DNA of 64,000 nt from Planoprotostelium fungivorum (lineage: Eukaryota > Evosea > Variosea > Cavosteliida > Cavosteliaceae): the NCBI GenBank assembly GCA_003024175.1, contig MDYQ01000104.1, positions 27,057 to 91,056 of the forward strand, given 5' to 3'. The translations under genes and the position numbers were made by a program. This document shows, in pieces, positions 58,501 through 64,000 of the stretch; the stretch's first letter is position 1, and the number at the start of each line of letters is the position of its first letter. A model generated the notes under the pieces. The model had not been told where the DNA came from. It ran no database searches and saw only the letters and a program-made list of their open reading frames with translations.

Positions 58501-61159
58501 TTGAACGATAACAAGCTCACCGGGGGGATCGGTTCGTTCTTTTGTGACCCGCAAGAGGTGAATCTGAGAAACAATCAACTGTCGGGAGGTGAGATGAGAT
58601 GAGATATGTGATCCTGACGCACACCAGACGTATCTTTCATGGGTACACTATCCTCCATCGAAAGTATTGATTTGAGGTGACTCGTTCACCCTCGGCATCG
58701 ATCGATACTTCACACATCACGTCCACGTTCCTTACATTCGGTCAGTCGAAATAGCTTGAGTGGTCCTATGCCAGAACTATCGATTCAGAACAGAATGAAG
58801 TATCTCAATTTGAGTGCGAATCATCTCACGAGGTGACGTTCCACACGAACGATTCACTGAATGATATCTAGTCTGCCCTCTGACGTGTCGCGTCTCGTTA
58901 AATTAGAGACTTTTGACGTGTCCCACAATGACATCCAAGGTATCGTGCCAGATTTCAGCAACAGTGTCGGTCTGACATCTCTATTTCTTCAAGAGAATCA
59001 CATCCACAACGACCAACATGGGGATACCCTCCAACATCACGTGATCTTTCTCCATTCGAATCATCTGAAACGAGTCAGGTGTGATCTGAGGTACAACAAC
59101 ATCGAGTGTCCCATCAACTCCTATTCGTTTTCCAAATGTCAATCACAATGCACGGTAGCAGATATGACACCGCAGAGGGTTCAATTGACGACATCTGTAC
59201 CCAGAGACCAGGTGAGAATCATCGATCGATGACGATTTGTGCATCCTGATCAAACGAATCAGACCCTATTGAACAACATCGCTCTCCAGTTGAACATCTC
59301 CGTCCGCCGTCTGTCTTATCTCTCCGAGGGTGTGTGGATTGTAGTCGAAGAAGGGTGACGAGACACAGGTAATACGTTCACACTGAACATCGCCCCACCT
59401 GGTGCAGGAGATGTGAATCAAGGTTCAGCCAATTACACGGCAGCCCTTTTGGCCCGATCACCTCTCCTCAATGGAGTGTCTTCTGTGGTGAGATCGATGC
59501 ATCGCCCCTCGAATGATTTCAACTGAAGCGAAAAGGAATGGCCCATCGTACCGAAGAAGGGCCTGTCCTCCTCTACGATCGCTGGCATCGTGGTTGGTGT
59601 CATCCTCTTCATCCTCATCCTCGCTGGGGTGGGAGGTTTCATCTTCGTGGTGATGCGAAGAAAGTGGAAGAAGGAGTGAGGGGTGACGAGAGTGGACGAC
59701 ACTGAAGATGAAACAGGAAACAGAGGGAGATGATGTTACAGATGCTGGATCAATTGCTGATACGTGACGTGACCGTCGAGAAGATCATCGGTCAAGGAAA
59801 TTTTGGAAAAGTGTACAAGGGAGACTGGTGAGTATCGTGATTCATCCATCATCTCACTCGAACTATCACACGAGTTTCATCCATTCTCACCAAATGGATC
59901 TGATGAATGTAGGAACGGAACACCTGTGGCCATCAAGGGCGTGAAGAATCAAGACGATTTCCAAGATAATCAATTCAAGGAGGAGATCAAGCTACTCCAG
60001 TGAGACGATTGGGTGGTCGATCTTGTATTCACGATCGAAACAGAAAGTTGAACCACCCGAATGTGGTGCGATTGTTGGGAGTGTACATGATGGAGGACTC
60101 GGTGGATTAGAATGACTCGATCAGGTCCTCGAATTCGCAGAGAATGGATCGCTGGATGATTTCTTGAAGAAGAACAGAGACCAGTTGGACACTGCGCTCC
60201 TCTTATTCATGGTCCTTGATCTCAGTGAGTGATTCATCATTCCATGGTTCTCATGGTTATGCAGTCAATGGAATGCTTTACTTACAATCCAAATCGATCA
60301 TCCACAGGTGAGATGTCCATACTCTCTCTATCTTCTGACGAGAACAGGGATTTAGCCACACGCAATCTTCTGTTGGATGGCGCTATGAACTGCAAGGTTT
60401 GATTGATCGTACGTTCTGCCTGATCGACGCACAGATATCCGACTTTGGACTGAGCAGAGAAGAAAATGTCTACAATGGAAAGAGTGCTGCCATCCCTTAT
60501 CGCTGGGCTGCCCCCGAAGTGATGCAAGACCGTGTCAGCACCTTACAATCTGACGTGTGGTCCTTTGGCGTTGTGGTGAGTCCGTTATTCTCTCCTAATC
60601 TTCTGATTTATCTTTCAGGTGTGGGAGATCTTCACGGGCGCTATGGGTGAGACGTTCGTTTGAAGAATCATCTTTTGAACGGAAACAGTTCCTTATCAGA
60701 CGTTGACGAACAAGGAAGTATCAGAGCAGGTGAATCGGATGCAGCGAGAACATCTAACGAATGAGAAAGGTACCGAATGGAATTCGATTGGATCAGCCCG
60801 AGTCTTGTCCCCCCGCTATGTGGGATCTTGTGATAGATTGCTGGAACAAGAGCCCAACAAAACGCCCCACGTTTGAAGGGATACGATCTCGCTTCATGTC
60901 TCTCTTTGAGCCTAGGATGAAGGAGAGGAAGAACAGGCAGACGTTGTGAGTAGAAGCGGGGGATCGACGTAATGAACGTCACAGGTTGGTCGAAGTTCCC
61001 CCAGTCACAACCGGAGGATATCAGGATGAATACATCGAGATGACGAGCCAAGGGAGGGATTCTACAATCAAACCTTACACAGTGGATATCGAAACCCAAA
61101 TCACGGCTCAGTACAACTCCTCAGATGGGTCAAACAGATACAGCTTTGCTCCAACTTAA
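55517..61159 (+). CDS. LRR receptor-like kinase with tyrosine-kinase-type catalytic motifs
   Basis: Single-pass receptor in more than 20 exons. Signal peptide MAMFALISLIFLVFCGGMAQ; about 20 leucine-rich repeats (ARxLxLxxNxLSGxIPxxx type, for example LLQLDLSHNHFEGEIPE); a juxtamembrane ectodomain; one membrane helix (TIAGIVVGVILFILILAGVG) followed by RRKWKKE. Kinase: GQGNFGKVYKGDW (P-loop), VAIKGVKNQ (Lys), IHRDLATRNLLLD, ISDFGLSRE (DFG), IPYRWAAPEV and DVWSFGVVVWEIF. HRDLATRN and PYRWAAPE are closer to HRDLAARN and PVRWTAPE of tyrosine kinases than to plant RLKs. The tail has GGYQDEYIEMTSQG, several other Tyr and ends RYSFAPT. YIEM fits the YxxM PI3K-SH2 site. A split into two genes is unlikely, since the ectodomain and kinase frame join. 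Confidence 0.85.
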
Positions 61160-61349
61160 ATAATAAACATCCTCTATGGATTGTGATCATAGAACCCCTT
61201 GAGCCTTCACGTCATTTGTGCAGACGTGATACGTCTCATCATCGCGCGAGTGGACGAGCCGTCAGATTGATGGTCAGAACATTCAGAGGAGTAGAGCACC
61301 CGAATTTTCTCCTAAACCCATACAGACCCCTCCTGCTGTATTCTGGGGC

Positions 61350-62897
61350 ATGAAGATCAGCGTAGTCCTCTCGATCCTTCTGTTTTCCACAGTCGCATCA
61401 TTCAACGTGTCCGATGTGTTAAGAGCGGAGGGTGGGCCTGCTCCAGCGGATCAAGCTGAGCATTTTAAGGTTACCCACAAGAGACGCACATCGCTGTCAC
61501 GAAGGACGGATTCCAGTTGGTGATGGTCAGGATTCCTCACGGAATCAAAGGACCCGATAATGGGAACACATCTAGACCCGTCGTCCTTCTCATGCACGGT
61601 CTATTGGACGATTGTGCGACCTGGGTGAGCCGTATCCTGCGTTCTCAAATCTGATATGATAATGTAGGTAATCAATCTTCCTAGTCAGTCACTCGGATTC
61701 CTGTTGGCCGACGCTGGTTACGATGTCTGGATGGGTAACGTCAGAGGAAATTCTTACAGCATGGGCCATCAGTATTACAATCAACAAAACGAAGGTACAA
61801 AGCATCTGCCATCATCTAATCACCATCCGTAGATTATTGGAGATCCATCGATTTTGACAACATGATCCAATTTGATCTCCCTTCCATGGTTGATAAGGGT
61901 AACATCTCATCTCACATCACCCTCACCTCCACAGCTCTCTCAGTCTCCGGTAGAAAGACCCTTTCTTACGTTGGTCATTCTCAAGGAACCCTGATGGCAT
62001 TTGGGGCACTCACCACAAACAAGACACTGGCCAAACAGATTGATGTGTGAGTTCACACAGAACACCTCATCTCTGTATTGATCTAATAATGAGACAGCTT
62101 CATTGCCATGGCTCCTGTAGCTTACCTTGCAAAGCAGAAGGCAGCCATGTTGTCCTTCCTTTCTAAATTAGAAGTCATTGGGATTGTCAAGTTCTTTGGT
62201 GCAAGAAATCTCCTACCTCCTCGTGAGTTCATGTACAATGAGGTTTATAAATGACCTGACCATCTGTCAGAATGGTTGATGAAATTAGTGGGTGGCACAG
62301 CTTGTAGATTTACCCCTTGGCTGTGCCAAAATGCACTTGGAATCTTTGTTGGTAACAATCCAAAAAATCTGAACACAACCAGATTACCTTTCATCCTATC
62401 TCTTGAGCCAGGTGTGAAGCAAAATCAAGTATGAACTCATTCATTACAGGAGGTACATCTGTACAGAACATTGCACATTGGGCACAGAATGTAAACAGCA
62501 AACGGTGTTTATTTATTGTAGATCACACTTACCTTCTCAGTTTTCAGAAATTTGATTTCAAAGATCCCAACAAGAATATGAAGATGTACGGTGTACCATA
62601 TGCACCAGAATATCCACTGGATCAACTGACAAGAGCAAGTGGGGTCCCTCCCATTGCAATCTTCAATGGTGGTAATGATCTCTTGGCTGATCCAGAAGAT
62701 GTTGACTTCCTGATCAAGATGTTACCAACTGACAACATGCCTATATTACATAACTTTCAACCCACATACAACCACATTGATTTTCTTTGGGGTAAGGGCC
62801 TCACTATGGATGACCCAACTGACAGGATACAGGTGTAGATGCTCATACATTGGTTTATCCTGATGTGATCCGCTTGATTGAGAAATTCAGCAAATAA
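61350..62897 (+). CDS. Acid lipase (lysosomal/gastric lipase family)
   Basis: Triacylglycerol or sterol-ester lipase with an alpha/beta-hydrolase fold. Signal peptide [19 protein letters not shown]. The entry region [20 protein letters not shown] and [16 protein letters not shown] (the N-x-RG-N motif of the family) are clear. Catalytic residues: Ser in [12 protein letters not shown], Asp in [13 protein letters not shown], His in YNHIDFLWG. It also has [10 protein letters not shown] and a Cys pair in [10 protein letters not shown]. It ends [11 protein letters not shown]. About ten exons with introns of 35-55 nt. A lysosomal or secreted digestive role fits a phagotrophic amoeba. This is the last complete gene before the telomere. 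Confidence 0.9.
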
Positions 62898-63322
62898 AGA
62901 ATGTTAGACCAAAAATGTTCTCTGTTATCTGTATTCAAATCAATAAATTCTTTGTCTTGCCCATTCCAATTCCTACCACCCTCATAATCACCACATCAGT
63001 GACATCAGAATCACCTGTCTCTTTGTCTTGGTCCCAGTGATGCAGTGTTCAAGTCTTGTTGATTGATTGTGGATCTGCATTGAGATTAGAAGTCATCTCC
63101 AACTCATTATCATCGTCTGTAAGAGTTAGGCACACGTCAGAGGCGGATTCCACGATAGAAATGGACTAGAAAAGGTTCCTGACTTCTTCTTTGGCAAAGA
63201 GGCCTTGAATGGTTTATTTATGACAAAGTTGTGTGTCGTTCAGAGATATCTCTTTCCAATATTTTGGTCTACAACTCAGAATCACAAATCGATTCTATGC
63301 TTCCTTACATAGTCCCCCTCGA
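62898..63322 (-). pseudogene. Subtelomeric stretch with decayed minus-strand coding sequence
   Basis: On the minus strand a frame reads ISIVESASDVCLTLTDDDNE and continues to DPQSINKT, then a stop, then in the same frame TLHHWDQDKETGDSDVTDVV. It looks like former coding sequence with one internal stop. TLHH also ends the chromodomain fragment just upstream, so the two may belong to one element or be a partial duplication. No intact ORF. The lipase 3' UTR occupies the start of this stretch. Confidence 0.4.
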
Positions 63323-63496
63323 TTAGTGATGCAGAGTTCTCTTTTGTCTCTTGGTCTTCTCCTGTGTAGATTTAGAATGGCGCAAGTAATCTTTGAGAGC
63401 GTCTTTACAGTGGCCTGTATCTGTGATCCAATCTTCATTGTTCTTTGGGTCAATGTTGTAACCCTGCCACTTAACAAGATATTCTGTGTACTTGTG
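63323..63496 (-). pseudogene. 5'-truncated chromodomain coding fragment (retrotransposon remnant?)
   Basis: About 57 residues ending in a TAA at 63323. The frame runs HKYTEYLVKWQGYNIDP and then DWITDTGHC, KDALKDYLRH. The aromatic residues of the chromodomain (Y/W/Y cage: YLVKWQGY) are present. A basic tail (EKTKRQKRTLHH) closes it. Chromodomains of this shape often end the integrase of Ty3/gypsy chromoviruses, but a host protein is possible. The fragment starts abruptly at a (TTTAGGG)n tract, so its 5' part is missing. I describe it only; I make no reconstruction. Confidence 0.65.
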
Positions 63497-63530
63497 TTTA
63501 GGGTTTAGGGTTTAGGGTTTAGGGTTTAGG
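63497..63530 (+). repeat. Interstitial telomere repeat tract (TTTAGGG)
   Basis: Four full TTTAGGG units plus TTTAGG, beginning directly at the broken end of the chromodomain fragment. Interstitial position, about 380 bp from the next tract. Confidence 0.95.
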
Positions 63531-63743
63531 CGTATTGTTCGACGCTTATGGCTGGTTGTAGACTAACGTAAATGGTACCATCTTATAGATCTCGAAGAGA
63601 TCTATCTTTTGAGTCGAAAAAAGTCACCGTAGCGCAAGGCATAAGAAAGATATGGCACTCGTCACACGGACCACCAAGTGAACACATACAAAAAAAATGT
63701 ACAACAGTCTGGTGTCTCTTGATATGATCTATTTCGATCGAAT

Positions 63744-63905
63744 TTACTCCTTCCTCTGTCTCTTGGAGGCAGGGTCATCCTGAGGAGGGAACTGCTTCTT
63801 TCTTCCAAAGAGGAAGGGTCTTCTCCTGGCCTCCTCTTCTCTCCTGGCCGCTTCTTCCCTCTCCCTCTCCTCCTTCCTGGCTTCTTCGTGCTCTTCCATC
63901 TGCTG
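63744..63905 (-). pseudogene. 5'-truncated coding fragment, Glu/Arg-rich helix with basic tail
   Basis: Minus-strand frame from about 63905 to a TAA at 63744: QQMEEHEEARKEEREREEAA, then REEEARRRPFLFGRKKQF, ending DDPASKRQRKE. It looks like the last exon of a longer gene: a charged helix followed by a basic, nuclear-signal-like tail. Its upstream side is cut within 3 bp of a TTTAGGG tract (63908). An ATG at 63899 would allow a short peptide, but a remnant is more likely. The family is not recognised. The 63531-63743 stretch next to it shows no gene and may be its 3' flank. Confidence 0.5.
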
Positions 63906-63907
63906 GG

Positions 63908-64000
63908 TTTAGGGTTTAGGGTTCAACAGTTTTATTACGGGTTTAGGGTTTAGGGTTTAGGGTTTAGGGTTTAGGGTTTAGGGTTTAGGGTTTAGGGGTT
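63908..64000 (+). repeat. Telomere repeat array at the window end
   Basis: Two TTTAGGG units at 63908-63921, a 20-base interruption (TTCAACAGTTTTATTACGGG) at 63922-63941, then an uninterrupted TTTAGGG array to 64000. The G-rich strand runs 5' to 3' off the right end, as expected for a right-hand chromosome end. The array continues beyond the window or ends there. Confidence 0.95.

Noticed and set aside
1-64000. tRNA, rRNA or snoRNA genes
   Set aside because: I looked for tRNA arm patterns and conserved rRNA strings and found none I could support. snoRNAs in dyskerin introns were considered, but no H/ACA or C/D boxes were clear.

Overview
The window is nuclear DNA from a microbial eukaryote and runs into a chromosome end. 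The last 500 bases contain arrays of the telomere repeat TTTAGGG. Genes are close together, lie on both strands, and are cut by many short introns, mostly 35-60 nt, with GTGAG-type donors and CAG acceptors. Gene content points to Amoebozoa, probably a Dictyostelium or protosteloid-amoeba relative: a DGAP1/IQGAP-like RasGAP, a cytochrome b5-acyl-CoA dehydrogenase fusion, an ankyrin-bearing PARP and an LRR receptor tyrosine-kinase-like protein. The lineage is inferred from content; no database search was possible. Gene spans below run from proposed start to stop codon and include introns.

Left part (1-15000): tail of an unknown gene, RasGAP (gapA-like), a DUF4050/Gag1-like clamp protein, a small unknown protein, a Cys-zinc-finger protein with a Ser/Pro-rich tail, an unresolved stretch, a membrane-anchored short-chain dehydrogenase, an unknown Arg-rich protein, an MRH-domain receptor-like membrane protein, a cytochrome b5-acyl-CoA dehydrogenase and a SET/MYND protein.

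Middle (15000-36300): a short spastizin (ZFYVE26)-like protein, a small membrane protein, a hotdog thioesterase, CCDC22, an F-box/ankyrin-like protein, COX10, a long SAP-ankyrin-WGR-PARP protein and an LCAT-type acyltransferase.

Right part (36300-55200): a kelch protein with several membrane spans, dyskerin (Cbf5), an ankyrin-coiled-coil-WW protein, CDC20, TAF6, peroxisomal ECH1 ending in SKL, an ankyrin-BTB protein, an antizyme-like protein that appears to need no frameshift, the ribosome-biogenesis factor FYV7, and a probable mitochondrial helical protein.

Telomere-proximal part (55500-64000): an LRR receptor with a tyrosine-kinase-like domain and a YxxM tail, an acid-lipase-family enzyme, then a subtelomeric mosaic. 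In the mosaic two coding fragments lacking their 5' ends, one a chromodomain, abut telomere-repeat tracts.

Shared themes are lipid metabolism (SDR, ACAD fusion, thioesterase, LCAT, ECH1, lipase), endosomal and lysosomal traffic (MRH protein, CCDC22, ZFYVE26) and ribosome or RNA biogenesis (dyskerin, FYV7). These are housekeeping sets and are not obviously clustered by pathway. The most unusual signals are a 14-bp palindrome recurring inside introns, the telomere-capped fragments, the unframeshifted antizyme-like gene and the receptor kinase tail.
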